Both the position numbers and the translations under genes were made by a program. From Actinoplanes aureus (GTDB lineage Bacteria; Actinomycetota; Actinomycetes; Mycobacteriales; Micromonosporaceae), in the NCBI RefSeq assembly GCF_015704865.1, contig NZ_JADQTO010000013.1, positions 34,637 to 98,636 on the forward strand: DNA of 64,000 nucleotides, read 5' to 3'. The notes beneath the pieces are model-generated. The model ran no database searches. It saw nothing but the letters and a program-made list of their open reading frames with translations, and was not told where the DNA came from. Positions 44,731 to 52,654 of the stretch are shown here, one piece after another. Position 1 is the stretch's first letter. Each line of letters starts with the position of its first letter.

Positions 44731-45840
44731 ATGCGCAGACGTACTCTCGCGCTCTCCGTGGCCGCCGCGGCGGCCCTCACCGCCAGCGCCGGTGTCATCA
44801 CCGCGCTCCCGGCGTCCGCGGCCGCGGGCTGCCGTGTCGCCTACACGGTGAGCAGCCAGTGGCCGGGCGGATTCGGCGCCAACGTGACCATCACCAACCT
44901 GGGTGACGCGCTCAGCTCCTGGACCCTGGCCTGGTCGTATTCCGCCGGGCAGACCGTGACCCAGGCCTGGAACACGAACCTGACCCAGAGCGGATCCCAG
45001 GTCACCGCCCGCAACGCCGGCTACAACGGCTCGGTGGCCACCAACGGGACCGTGTCGTTCGGCTTCAACGGGTCCGGCAACAGCACGCCGGTGCCGACCG
45101 CCTTCACCCTGAACGGGACGGCCTGCACCGGATCGGTGGGCCCGACCACGCCGACGTCCAACCCGCCGAGCTCGCAGCCGCCCACCAACGGTGTGCCCAG
45201 CGACGCCGTCTGGGTCGACTCGGGGCAGTGGGCGAACTGGACCAACAACGGCTACATCCTCTACAACAACATCTGGGGCTCGGGCGCCGGCACGCAGACG
45301 ATCTGGGCGCGCAGCGGCACCAACTGGGGTGTGGTCGCGAACCACCCGCGGACCAGCGGCGTCAAGTCGTACCCCAACACCGGCAAGACCCTGAACCGTA
45401 CGTTGAGCTCGCTCAACTCACTGACCAGCTCGTTCAACGTGTCGGTGCCGGCGGACGGCGACTACTCGACGACGTACGACATCTGGGCGAACAACCACGC
45501 CTACGAAGTCATGATCTGGACGAACCAGCGCGGCGCGGTCGGGCCGATCGCGGAACAGTACGACGCCAACGGCGCGGTGCCGAACGTGCGCAACCTGTCG
45601 GTCGGCGGGCACACCTGGAACGTCTACCGCGGGTCGAACGGCGCGAACGCGGTCTTCTCGTTCATCCGTACCAACACCAACTCCGGCAACATCGACATCC
45701 TGTCGATGCTGAACTGGCTGCGCACCAACGGCTGGTGGGGTGACGTGACGGTCGGCGAGGCACAGTTCGGCTTCGAGATCAGCGGCACCGCGGGACAGTC
45801 CAACTTCACGGTCAACAACTTCTCGCTCAACTACAGCTGA
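44731..45840 (+). CDS. GH12 endoglucanase/xyloglucanase with N-terminal CBM2
   Basis: 369 residues; signal peptide ending near LPASAAA. Residues about 32-130 are a CBM2 cellulose-binding domain with conserved Trp residues (SSQWPGGFGANVTITNLG, WTLAWSYSAGQTVTQAWN). A Pro/Ser/Thr linker follows (about 137-155). The catalytic GH12 domain covers about 160-369: ANHPRTSGVKSYPN, YEVMIWTNQ (nucleophile Glu) and EAQFGFEISG (acid/base region). It should cut beta-1,4-glucan or xyloglucan outside the cell. The palindrome upstream indicates sugar-responsive control. Confidence 0.93.
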   Translation: MRRRTLALSVAAAAALTASAGVITALPASAAAGCRVAYTVSSQWPGGFGANVTITNLGDALSSWTLAWSYSAGQTVTQAWNTNLTQSGSQVTARNAGYNGSVATNGTVSFGFNGSGNSTPVPTAFTLNGTACTGSVGPTTPTSNPPSSQPPTNGVPSDAVWVDSGQWANWTNNGYILYNNIWGSGAGTQTIWARSGTNWGVVANHPRTSGVKSYPNTGKTLNRTLSSLNSLTSSFNVSVPADGDYSTTYDIWANNHAYEVMIWTNQRGAVGPIAEQYDANGAVPNVRNLSVGGHTWNVYRGSNGANAVFSFIRTNTNSGNIDILSMLNWLRTNGWWGDVTVGEAQFGFEISGTAGQSNFTVNNFSLNYS

Positions 45841-45848
45841 TCGGCGGA

Positions 45849-45883
45849 CCCGGTCCCGGTCCGGACTCCCGGCCGGGACCGGG
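45849..45883 (+). terminator. GC-rich terminator-like hairpin after GH12
   Basis: CCCGGTCCCGG (45849-45859) pairs with CCGGGACCGGG (45873-45883) around a 13-base loop. No T tail follows, as is common for actinomycete terminators. It separates the GH12 gene from the AAA operon, whose start is 16 bases on. Confidence 0.7.
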
Positions 45884-45898
45884 CCGTAGGATGCGTCG

Positions 45899-47461
45899 GT
45901 GGAGAGGTCGTTCGCGGAGACGTTCGCGCAGTTGCTGAAGGCCCGGTTCCCGGTGCTCTACCTCGAGACCTACGAGGAACAGCGGGCGCTGCATCACCTT
46001 GCCGGCATCGCCGGAAACGCCGATCTGGTACGGGTACCGCGCGCCGTCTGGACGTGGTCGCTGACCGGGGGACTGATCCAGCCGAACGGTGAGGCCCGGT
46101 CCGGCGGCCAGCGGGCCACCGACGCGCTGAAGTCGGTGCAGCGGATCGACGAGCCGGCCGTCTTCGTCTTCCGCGACCTGCATCCGCTCTTCGCGCAGAG
46201 CGCCGAGGTCGTCCGGCTGGTGCGCGACATCGCCCAGGCGTTCCGGGCCGGGCGCAGCCCGCGGACGCTGGTGCTGCTCTCGCCGGTGCTGGAGCTGCCG
46301 GTCGAGCTCAGCAAGGACGTCACGATCGTGGACTTCCCGTTGCCGCGCGCGGAGGAGATGCGCGGCCTGCTCGACGCCATGGTCCGCGGCAACACGGCGT
46401 CCGGGCGGCTGCGGGTGGAGCTCGACGAGCCGGGGCGGGAGCGGTTCGTCACGGCGGCGGCCGGGCTGACCATGCAAGAAGCGGAGAACGCGTACGCCCG
46501 GGCCATGGTCAACGACACCGTGCTGGATCTGGACGACCTGGAGATCGTGCACGACGAGAAGCGCCAGACCGTACGCAAATCGGGTGTTCTTGAATTCATG
46601 GCCGACGAGACCGTGCTCGACGACGTCGGTGGGCTGGAGAATCTGAAGGCCTGGCTGGTCAAACGCAACGGGTCCTGGCTGGACGAGGCCGCCGAGTACG
46701 GTCTTCCCGCGCCGCGCGGCGTACTGATCACGGGTGTTCCCGGTTGTGGGAAGTCGCTGACCGCGAAGGCCGTCGCGACCGCCTGGAGCCTGCCGCTGCT
46801 GCGCTTCGACATCGGGCGGGTCTTCTCCGGGCTGGTCGGGTCCAGCGAGCACAACATGCGGACCGCGTTGCGTACGGCCGAGGCGGTCGCGCCGTGCGTG
46901 CTGTGGGTCGACGAGATCGAGAAGGGCTTCGCCGGTGGTGCGGCGGGCGACTCCGGGACCGGGGCGCGGGTCTTCGGCACCTTCCTCACCTGGATGCAGG
47001 AGAAACGGCGTCCGGTGTTCGTGATCGCCACCGCCAACGACTTCGACGGGCTGCCGCCTGAGCTGCTGCGTAAGGGGCGCTTCGACGAGACGTTCTTCGT
47101 CGATCTGCCGAGCCGGTCCGAGCGGATCGCGGTGTGGCGGGTGCACCTGGCGCGGGCGTTGCGGCATCGCCGGGCGGCGGGTGAGCTGCCGGTCGACACC
47201 GATCTGCTCGCCGAGCTGGCCGGCCTGACCGAGGGGTACTCCGGCGCGGAGATCGAGCAGGCGGTGGTCGCGGGGCTGTTCGACGCGTTCTCGGAACGGC
47301 GCCCGCTGCGCCGGGACGATCTCGTACGCGCGGTGATGAGCATCGTGCCGCTCAGCGTGACCCAGGCCGAGCGCATCGACGCGCTGCGCGGATGGGCCCG
47401 GAATCGGGCGGTATCGGCGACCGGCACCGACGACTGGGACTTCAGCAACCGGCCGGGGTGA
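45899..47461 (+). CDS. AAA+ ATPase, Ycf46-like
   Basis: 520 residues from a GTG at 45899; TAGGAT at 45887-45892 could be a -10 box, giving a leaderless mRNA. The N-terminal half (about 1-240) is a degenerate P-loop-like domain (FVFRDLHPLF). The AAA domain follows: DDVGGLENLKAWL, Walker A GVPGCGKSLTAKA (about 281), Walker B VLWVDEIEKGF (about 336), ATANDFDGLPPELLRKGRFDE (sensor and Arg finger) and the C-terminal lid. Plastid/cyanobacterial Ycf46 has this layout and unknown function. First gene of a five-gene operon with DUF1257 and DUF2997. Confidence 0.88.
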   Translation: MERSFAETFAQLLKARFPVLYLETYEEQRALHHLAGIAGNADLVRVPRAVWTWSLTGGLIQPNGEARSGGQRATDALKSVQRIDEPAVFVFRDLHPLFAQSAEVVRLVRDIAQAFRAGRSPRTLVLLSPVLELPVELSKDVTIVDFPLPRAEEMRGLLDAMVRGNTASGRLRVELDEPGRERFVTAAAGLTMQEAENAYARAMVNDTVLDLDDLEIVHDEKRQTVRKSGVLEFMADETVLDDVGGLENLKAWLVKRNGSWLDEAAEYGLPAPRGVLITGVPGCGKSLTAKAVATAWSLPLLRFDIGRVFSGLVGSSEHNMRTALRTAEAVAPCVLWVDEIEKGFAGGAAGDSGTGARVFGTFLTWMQEKRRPVFVIATANDFDGLPPELLRKGRFDETFFVDLPSRSERIAVWRVHLARALRHRRAAGELPVDTDLLAELAGLTEGYSGAEIEQAVVAGLFDAFSERRPLRRDDLVRAVMSIVPLSVTQAERIDALRGWARNRAVSATGTDDWDFSNRPG

Positions 47462-47517
47462 AGTGTCGCACCCTGCCGATAAGGTGAGCGCACTCGAGCG
47501 AACCGGGGGTGCGAAGG

Positions 47518-47967
47518 ATGAGCGTTTCTCTGCTGTTGGTGCCGCTGGCGATGGCCGGGGCCGCCGCCGTCCAGGCCGCCGCGGGCCGCAAGGCCGACGG
47601 CCGGCTGGTCTGCCAGGTGCAGACCCGCATGCGTGACGTGACCCTGCTCGAGTCGGCGCTGCGTGACACCGGGGCGACCGTGACCACCAGCGGCGACACG
47701 CTGTCCGCGACCTGGGCGCAGAGCGCCGCCACGTTCACCCGTGGAGCTGACGGCATCTGGGCCGCGCATGTCACCGGGGTGGACCAGGCCGGGGCCGTGG
47801 AGCTGATGACGACGGTCGACGGGGCTTATGGGCGACGCGTCCAGCAAGCCGTCCTGGAGCGGTTGCGCGATCAGGCGCCGGCGGCCGGGCTGCGGCTGGA
47901 GTCGGAGTCGGTGGAGCAGGACGCCAGTGTGCGCCTGGTCTTCGAGGTGGAGAGCGAGCGGGCATGA
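47518..47967 (+). CDS. DUF1257 (Ycf35-like) protein
   Basis: 149 residues; start taken at the ATG at 47518, with a GTG at 47509 as alternative. A short hydrophobic N terminus (SLLLVPLAMAGAAAVQAAAG) is followed by the DUF1257 core: VQTRMRDVTLLESALRDTGA, then FTRGADGIWAAHVTG and QQAVLERL. The family is known from cyanobacteria, plastids (ycf35) and scattered bacteria, and its biochemistry is unknown. The hydrophobic start suggests membrane association here, unlike most members. Its stop overlaps the next ATG by four bases. Confidence 0.75.
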   Translation: MSVSLLLVPLAMAGAAAVQAAAGRKADGRLVCQVQTRMRDVTLLESALRDTGATVTTSGDTLSATWAQSAATFTRGADGIWAAHVTGVDQAGAVELMTTVDGAYGRRVQQAVLERLRDQAPAAGLRLESESVEQDASVRLVFEVESERA

Positions 47968-48182
47968 CGGACAAGCCCCGCATCGTCGTGACCGTCGGCG
48001 CCGACGGCCAGGTGCGTGCCGAGACCGTCGACATCGTCGGTGAGCGCTGCCTGGACTACATCGCTGTGCTGGAGGACCTGATCGGTGGGCAGGTCCGGCA
48101 GAGTGCCTTCACCGACGACTACCACCGCCAGACCCAGGCCACGCAGGAACGGAACGTGAATCGTGACGTGGACCCCGCCTGA
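47964..48182 (+). CDS. DUF2997 small protein
   Basis: 72 residues. PRIVVTVGADGQVRAETVDIVGERCLDY matches the DUF2997 pattern (beta hairpin with D-G turn, then a conserved Gly-x-x-Cys and helix). The C-terminal tail is polar (QTQATQERN). DUF2997 genes sit beside DUF1257 genes in several bacterial phyla; the function is unknown. A single conserved Cys near residue 29 could be a substrate or cluster ligand. It overlaps both neighbours, so it is translationally coupled. Confidence 0.75.
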   Translation: MTDKPRIVVTVGADGQVRAETVDIVGERCLDYIAVLEDLIGGQVRQSAFTDDYHRQTQATQERNVNRDVDPA

Positions 48183-49236
48183 TCCAGGTCAGGACCCGTA
48201 TTCCGGATCCCCGCCGCACCCGCCCGGCTCGCAGCCCTACCCGCCGGGCGCCGGATACAAGGCGCCCTTCCCGCCGGCCGCCGGCTATCAGCAGCCGCCG
48301 CCCTTCCCACCTGCTTCCGGCTACCAGCAGCCGCCGCCCTTCCCGCCTGCGGATGGCCAGCAGCATCCGGCCCAGCCGGGTTATTCGCCGTCGCCGTCGC
48401 AGGGCAAGCGGACCGGCCCGGCGCGGCTGTCCTGGCGTCTGGCGCACAGCGCCTGGCTGGTGACCGTGCTGCTGCCGTTCAGCTGCTTCTCGGCGGTCGG
48501 CTTCATCTACGTCGGCGTCCGCGCGCGGCGGACGGCGTGGTGGATCGCCGGCATCTTCTACAGCGTCGTCGCCAACGTCTGCTTCTTCGTCGGCGGCGAG
48601 GGCGCGGACGACTCGACCCAGCAGAACGTCGCCTTCACGATCATGTTCCTGCTCTGGCCGATCAGCATCGGTCACGCGTTCGTCGTCAACGGGGCCTGGC
48701 TGCGCTGGCGTGCCGGGCACGTGCCGTGGTATTCGCGGCCACAGCCGGTCGCCTGGACCGGCGCACCCACACCGGCCGCGACTCCGCTGCCGCCGCAGCT
48801 GCAGGACGTCGTCCCACCGCCGCAGCAGTTCTACGGCGCGGTATCGGAACCGACGCCCGATCCGGTCTCGCCACCTGCGCCGGCGTCGGGCTCGGTGCTG
48901 CCGCCCGCCCCGGCGTCGGGCTCGGTGCCGCCGTCCACCCCGGCCTTCAACTCCAGCCCGCTGCCGGCCTTCGTGCCCGAGCCCGACCGGCTCGACGTCA
49001 ACACCGCCGATGAGCGGCAGTTCGCGGCGCTGCCCGGCTGGAACGCCGAACGGGCCGCGCGGATCGTCGCGGCGCGGCAGGCGCGGGGCGGTTTCAGCAG
49101 CTTGACCGAGTTCGCCGCGGTGGCCGGGTTCGCACCGCACGAGTTCGTCGCGGTCCGGGATCGGCTGTCCTGCGATCCGCCACCACCACGGAACCCGACC
49201 GATCCGCCGCCCTACGGCCGGATCGTCGATGTCTGA
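48163..49236 (+). CDS. Proline-rich membrane protein with ComEA-type HhH domain
   Basis: 357 residues. Residues 1-80 are a Pro/Gly/Tyr/Gln-rich cytoplasmic tail with near-repeats (GYQQPPPFPPA twice). Transmembrane helices follow at about 95-175, then a second Pro-rich linker. The C-terminal helix-hairpin-helix domain reads LDVNTADERQFAALPGW, RAARIVAARQARGGF and SSLTEFAAVAGF, as in ComEA and similar DNA-binding proteins. It overlaps the DUF2997 gene by 20 bases and the radical-SAM gene by 8, so it belongs to the operon. It may tether the system to the membrane. Confidence 0.82.
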   Translation: MTWTPPDPGQDPYSGSPPHPPGSQPYPPGAGYKAPFPPAAGYQQPPPFPPASGYQQPPPFPPADGQQHPAQPGYSPSPSQGKRTGPARLSWRLAHSAWLVTVLLPFSCFSAVGFIYVGVRARRTAWWIAGIFYSVVANVCFFVGGEGADDSTQQNVAFTIMFLLWPISIGHAFVVNGAWLRWRAGHVPWYSRPQPVAWTGAPTPAATPLPPQLQDVVPPPQQFYGAVSEPTPDPVSPPAPASGSVLPPAPASGSVPPSTPAFNSSPLPAFVPEPDRLDVNTADERQFAALPGWNAERAARIVAARQARGGFSSLTEFAAVAGFAPHEFVAVRDRLSCDPPPPRNPTDPPPYGRIVDV

Positions 49237-49864
49237 GCCGCCCCTCGTGCGGGTGGCCCGCTTCCTGGACCGGACGACGGCCGAAGGCCCGGGGGAGCGG
49301 ACCGCCATCTGGGTGCAGGGCTGCACCATCCGGTGTGCGGGCTGCTTCAACCCACACCTGTTCGGCGTGCGCGGCGGCGTCCCGACTCCGCCCGCGGATC
49401 TGGTGGCCCGGGTGCTCGCCACCGGCACGCCGGGGCTCACCCTGCTCGGCGGTGAGCCGTTCGAGCAGGCCGCCGGGCTCGCGGCGGTCGCCACCGGCGT
49501 GCGGCGGGCCGGCCGCTCGGTCATGACGTTCACCGGTTACGAGTACGACCAGCTGCGGGAGCAGGCCGCGAGCGGCCGCGACGACGTCGCCGCCCTGCTG
49601 GATGCCACCGACCTGCTGGTCGCCGGCCTGTTCCGGCAGGATCTGCTGGACCACGACCGGCCCTGGGTCGGGTCGACGAATCAGCGGTTCATCCGGTTGA
49701 GCGATCGCATCGAGGACGTTCCGATCGATGTGGCCGTCACCCCCGATCGGCTCGAGGTCACGGTCACCGCCTCCGGCGCCGTGTCGGTCAACGGCTGGGC
49801 CGACATCGAAACGCTCGACGCGCTCCTTTCGGGCCTGCCCGCCCGGCGCGGCAAACCAGCCTGA
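49229..49864 (+). CDS. Radical-SAM protein, NrdG-like
   Basis: 211 residues. The cluster motif CTIRCAGC (CxxxCxxC) near residue 32 binds the 4Fe-4S cluster, and LTLLGGEPFEQA (GGE) contacts SAM. The short length and motifs match activases of anaerobic ribonucleotide reductase, but no nrdD gene is nearby. In this operon it more likely modifies or activates a protein partner; DUF2997 or DUF1257 are candidates by position only. Last gene of the unit. Confidence 0.85.
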   Translation: MSEPPLVRVARFLDRTTAEGPGERTAIWVQGCTIRCAGCFNPHLFGVRGGVPTPPADLVARVLATGTPGLTLLGGEPFEQAAGLAAVATGVRRAGRSVMTFTGYEYDQLREQAASGRDDVAALLDATDLLVAGLFRQDLLDHDRPWVGSTNQRFIRLSDRIEDVPIDVAVTPDRLEVTVTASGAVSVNGWADIETLDALLSGLPARRGKPA

Positions 49865-49979
49865 GCATGCCGCTGCACGGCGGGTCTAAGATCCACTGTG
49901 GACGGGGGCGGCCGGGATGCCGGATCGAGACTAAGCTGCCCTTTACTTCCCTGCACCGGCGTGACCGAGGGGTACCTTG

Positions 49980-50768
49980 ATGAGCGGCGACCACGGCCTC
50001 AAACTCGACGCCAGCACACCGCACAGCGCGCGGGTGTGGAATTACTGGCTGGGCGGTAAGGACAACTTCGAGATCGACCGGGTCGTGGGCGAGCAGGTCA
50101 GGTCCGTCTACCCGGAGATCGCGCTGATCGCGCGGGAGTCCCGTGCGTTCCTGGGCCGTGCGGTGCGGTTCCTCGCCGGCGAGGCCGGTGTCCGCCAGTT
50201 CCTGGATCTCGGCACCGGATTGCCCACCGCCGACAACACCCACGAGGTGGCGCAGAAGGTCGCAGCCGATTCCCGGGTCGTCTATGTCGACAACGATCCG
50301 CTGGTCCTGACCCATGCACGGGCCTTGCTCACCAGCAGCCCGGAGGGAGCCACCGACTTCATCAACGCCGACGTGCGCGACCCGGAGAAGATCCTCGCCG
50401 AGGCGGCTCGGACGCTGGACTTCAGCCAGCCGGTGGCGGTCATGATGCTGGGCATCCTCGGCAACGTGATGGACGATGGCGAGGCCCGATCGATCGTGGA
50501 TCGGCTGATATCAGCGGTGCCGTCCGGAAGCTACCTGGTGATCAATGACGGCACGGACGGCAACGATCGGGGAGTCGAGGGCGCCCGCATCCGTGGGGAC
50601 GCCGGCGATCCGTACTGTCTGCGCAGCCCGGCCCTGCTCGCCCGCTTCTTCGACGGCCTGGAGCTACTGGATCCGGGGGTCGTGACCACGTCCCGGTGGC
50701 GGCACGACCCCGAGTCCGCCGAGCTCGGCGCTCTCGCTGTGGCGTGCGGAGTGGCCCGGAAGCCGTAG
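49980..50768 (+). CDS. SAM-dependent methyltransferase, DUF574 family (second copy)
   Basis: 262 residues; ATG behind GAGGGG. The signature SARVWNYWLGGKDNFEIDR and the SAM loop QFLDLGTGLPTADNTHEV are nearly the same as in the protein at 32489-33268, and the C terminus aligns as well. Substrate unknown. A separate promoter is likely because 115 bases separate it from the radical-SAM gene. Confidence 0.9.
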   Translation: MSGDHGLKLDASTPHSARVWNYWLGGKDNFEIDRVVGEQVRSVYPEIALIARESRAFLGRAVRFLAGEAGVRQFLDLGTGLPTADNTHEVAQKVAADSRVVYVDNDPLVLTHARALLTSSPEGATDFINADVRDPEKILAEAARTLDFSQPVAVMMLGILGNVMDDGEARSIVDRLISAVPSGSYLVINDGTDGNDRGVEGARIRGDAGDPYCLRSPALLARFFDGLELLDPGVVTTSRWRHDPESAELGALAVACGVARKP

Positions 50769-50814
50769 CGCGGCCAACACCACCTGCCTGCGGCTGACGG
50801 CGGCCACGGTGCGC

Positions 50815-50871
50815 GGCTGGGCCGACGGCGGCGGCAGTGCCCGCCGGGCTGGGCCGACGGCGGCGGCAGTG
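50815..50871. repeat. Tandem pair of 25-base direct repeats
   Basis: A 25-base unit containing GCTGGGCCGACGGCGGCGG occurs at 50815-50839 and again at 50847-50871 with 7 bases between. It lies in the convergent gap between the methyltransferase and the small membrane protein gene. It may be replication slippage or part of a terminator. Confidence 0.7.
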
Positions 50872-50882
50872 TTTGGCCGGGA

Positions 50883-51368
50883 TCAGCGCTGCGCCGCCGC
50901 CTTGCGTGCTTCGGCGAGTTGCAGCGCCAGCTGCCCTGCGAACTCCAGCCCGGCCATCCGCACCGCGAGAGCGCGCGTCGGGTGCGGATGGCCGTTGCGG
51001 GTGAGCCTGGCCAGCCACCGCTTCTCCACCTGCCGGCGGCCGAACATCGCCGCCGCGGAGGCGCCCAGGACGGCGGCGGTCAGTGCGGCCTTGCGCTTGT
51101 CGAAGGCGAACTCGGGGAACGCGTCCGGGTCGACCACCGGCCCGCCCTCGGCGACCAGCATCGGCCGGGCGCCGACGACGAGCTCGGGTTCAGGGTCGGC
51201 CGAACGGGGCGAAGCCAGGTAGCTGACTCCGCCCACGGCGGCGACGATGCCGAGCCGGGCCAGGCGGCGCCGGGGCGGTGACAGTTCCCGGGCCGCGATC
51301 CAGGTGCTGGTGAGCGCTGCTTGCAGGGCGGCCATCGCGATGGCGCGCGGGTAGGAAGCGGATGCCAT
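50883..51368 (-). CDS. Membrane protein, function unknown
   Basis: 161 residues with hydrophobic helices near 8-25, 38-52 and 93-108. Between them lies a soluble loop (VVGARPMLVAEGGPVVDPDAF) and the end is a charged helical tail. No family recognised. It follows the GH43-like gene on the complementary strand. Confidence 0.6.
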   Translation of the reverse strand: MASASYPRAIAMAALQAALTSTWIAARELSPPRRRLARLGIVAAVGGVSYLASPRSADPEPELVVGARPMLVAEGGPVVDPDAFPEFAFDKRKAALTAAVLGASAAAMFGRRQVEKRWLARLTRNGHPHPTRALAVRMAGLEFAGQLALQLAEARKAAAQR

Positions 51369-51399
51369 ACCGGCAACGTAGCGCCGCGGGGCAACAAGA

Positions 51400-52350
51400 T
51401 CAGGCGGCTCGGGCGATGCAGATGCGGGCGCTCAGCCGGGGCCCGGCCTCGTAGAACATGTACTGCACGCCGCCGTCGGTACCGAACGACGGTGCGGCTG
51501 CGCGGCCGTTGTCGCTGGCAGCGGGGGAGTAGAAGACGCCCAGATGGTTCTCGCGGTCGAAGGCGTTGCCCACCTCGGTGATGCGCATCTTGCCGTCGTT
51601 GCCGTGGTAGGCGACGTACGTCGTTCCGTTTCGGGCCACCAGCGACGGGCCGGAGATGTCGGTCAGGCCGTCGGGTTCGGGGTTGACCAGCGGGGTCTGG
51701 GCGAACTGCCACTGGTCCCAGCCGTTCGGGGACCAGCCGTGGTAGATGCGCCGGCGGCCGGACAGCACACCCATGTAGACCATGACGTATCGGCCGCCGT
51801 GGGCGAAGACGCGGGCGTACGAGGTCTCGGTCAGTCCGGGCACGAGACGCGTACTCAAAATGGGTGTTTCGTCCCGGAAGTTGATCCCGTCGGCGGAGCG
51901 CGCGACCCGCGTCGTGGTGTTCTCGCCGTGGTAGTAGAGGAAGAACTGGCGGGTGGCGGCGTCCCAGGTGACGTGCGGTGAGGACACGTGCGACACGGTC
52001 GTGGTGGGCAGGACATTGTCGATGATCGGGTTGCCGGGGTTCGAGGTGAACGGGCCGGCGAGGGAGTCCGCCCAGGCCACGCAGATGCCGCCGGGCTTCT
52101 CGTGCGGGGCGTAGTACAGGTAGTAGCGGCCGCGAGCTCCGCTGATCTTGTCGTAGACGCCGCGGACGCACGGGAAGATGAACTCGCCGGTCGGGTTGTA
52201 GCTCAGCGGCAGCTTGAGCGCGTCGCGCAGGTAGGTGTAGGTGGGCATACCGGCTGGGCCGGCGGCCTGGGCGGCGCGCGGTGCGCTGAGCCCGGCGACG
52301 CCTGCCGCGCCGAGCGCGGCAGCGCCGCGAAGCAAAGAACGGCGATCCAT
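51400..52350 (-). CDS. Tat-exported GH43-like beta-propeller protein
   Basis: 316 residues. The ATG at 52348-52350 lies behind GAAGGAGG. The N terminus is a Tat signal (DRRSLLRGAAALGAAGVAG ... AAQA). The mature part has propeller strands of the GH43/GH32 type: GRYYLYYAPHEK, SSPHVTWDAATRQFFLYYHG, DISGPSLVARNGTTYVAYHG. These fit a five-bladed fold with acidic residues, but the catalytic triad is not certain. It should act on a polysaccharide side chain outside the cell. It is divergent from lacI, with operator-like sites between them. Confidence 0.78.
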   Translation of the reverse strand: MDRRSLLRGAAALGAAGVAGLSAPRAAQAAGPAGMPTYTYLRDALKLPLSYNPTGEFIFPCVRGVYDKISGARGRYYLYYAPHEKPGGICVAWADSLAGPFTSNPGNPIIDNVLPTTTVSHVSSPHVTWDAATRQFFLYYHGENTTTRVARSADGINFRDETPILSTRLVPGLTETSYARVFAHGGRYVMVYMGVLSGRRRIYHGWSPNGWDQWQFAQTPLVNPEPDGLTDISGPSLVARNGTTYVAYHGNDGKMRITEVGNAFDRENHLGVFYSPAASDNGRAAAPSFGTDGGVQYMFYEAGPRLSARICIARAA

Positions 52351-52530
52351 TGAAGCGGCCTCCTTCGAGGGGTACGGGATCCGCGTGAGCGGCGACGAAA
52401 GTGACGGAACGTGACGGGCGGCCCGTCCGGGGCGGGGATGCGTCAACGCAGCGGACCAACCGGGATCTTCTACGCAGCTCGACGCCGATGATGCATCGAA
52501 GTTTCGCCACTGTTAACCGCACCGGTCAAG

Positions 52531-52550
52531 GTACTAATACCTATTAGTAC
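52531..52550. promoter_or_regulatory. Palindromic operator, site 1
   Basis: GTACTAATACCTATTAGTAC: nine-base arms around a CC centre. It lies 181 bases upstream of the GH43-like start and about 105 upstream of lacI. It is probably bound by the adjacent LacI regulator. Confidence 0.75.
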
Positions 52551-52614
52551 TGGGCTTTCTCGCTCCGAGCCCTTGACGTGCGCCGATGTGGTGCCCCACG
52601 ATCGCTCCACCGCT

Positions 52615-52632
52615 TGCTAATGCGTATTAACG
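52615..52632. promoter_or_regulatory. Palindromic operator, site 2
   Basis: TGCTAATGCGTATTAACG shares the TAAT....TATTA core with site 1, with an imperfect outer arm. The centre is about 83 bases from the first, near eight helical turns, so a looped repressor complex is plausible. It sits 23 bases before the lacI start. Confidence 0.65.
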
Positions 52633-52654
52633 CCGTAACAGAGGGGACCCGAAC

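Noticed and set aside
49229..49864. NrdG activase of anaerobic ribonucleotide reductase
   Set aside because: The motifs fit, but there is no nrdD and the gene is coupled to a DUF1257/DUF2997 operon, so the NrdG role is not claimed.
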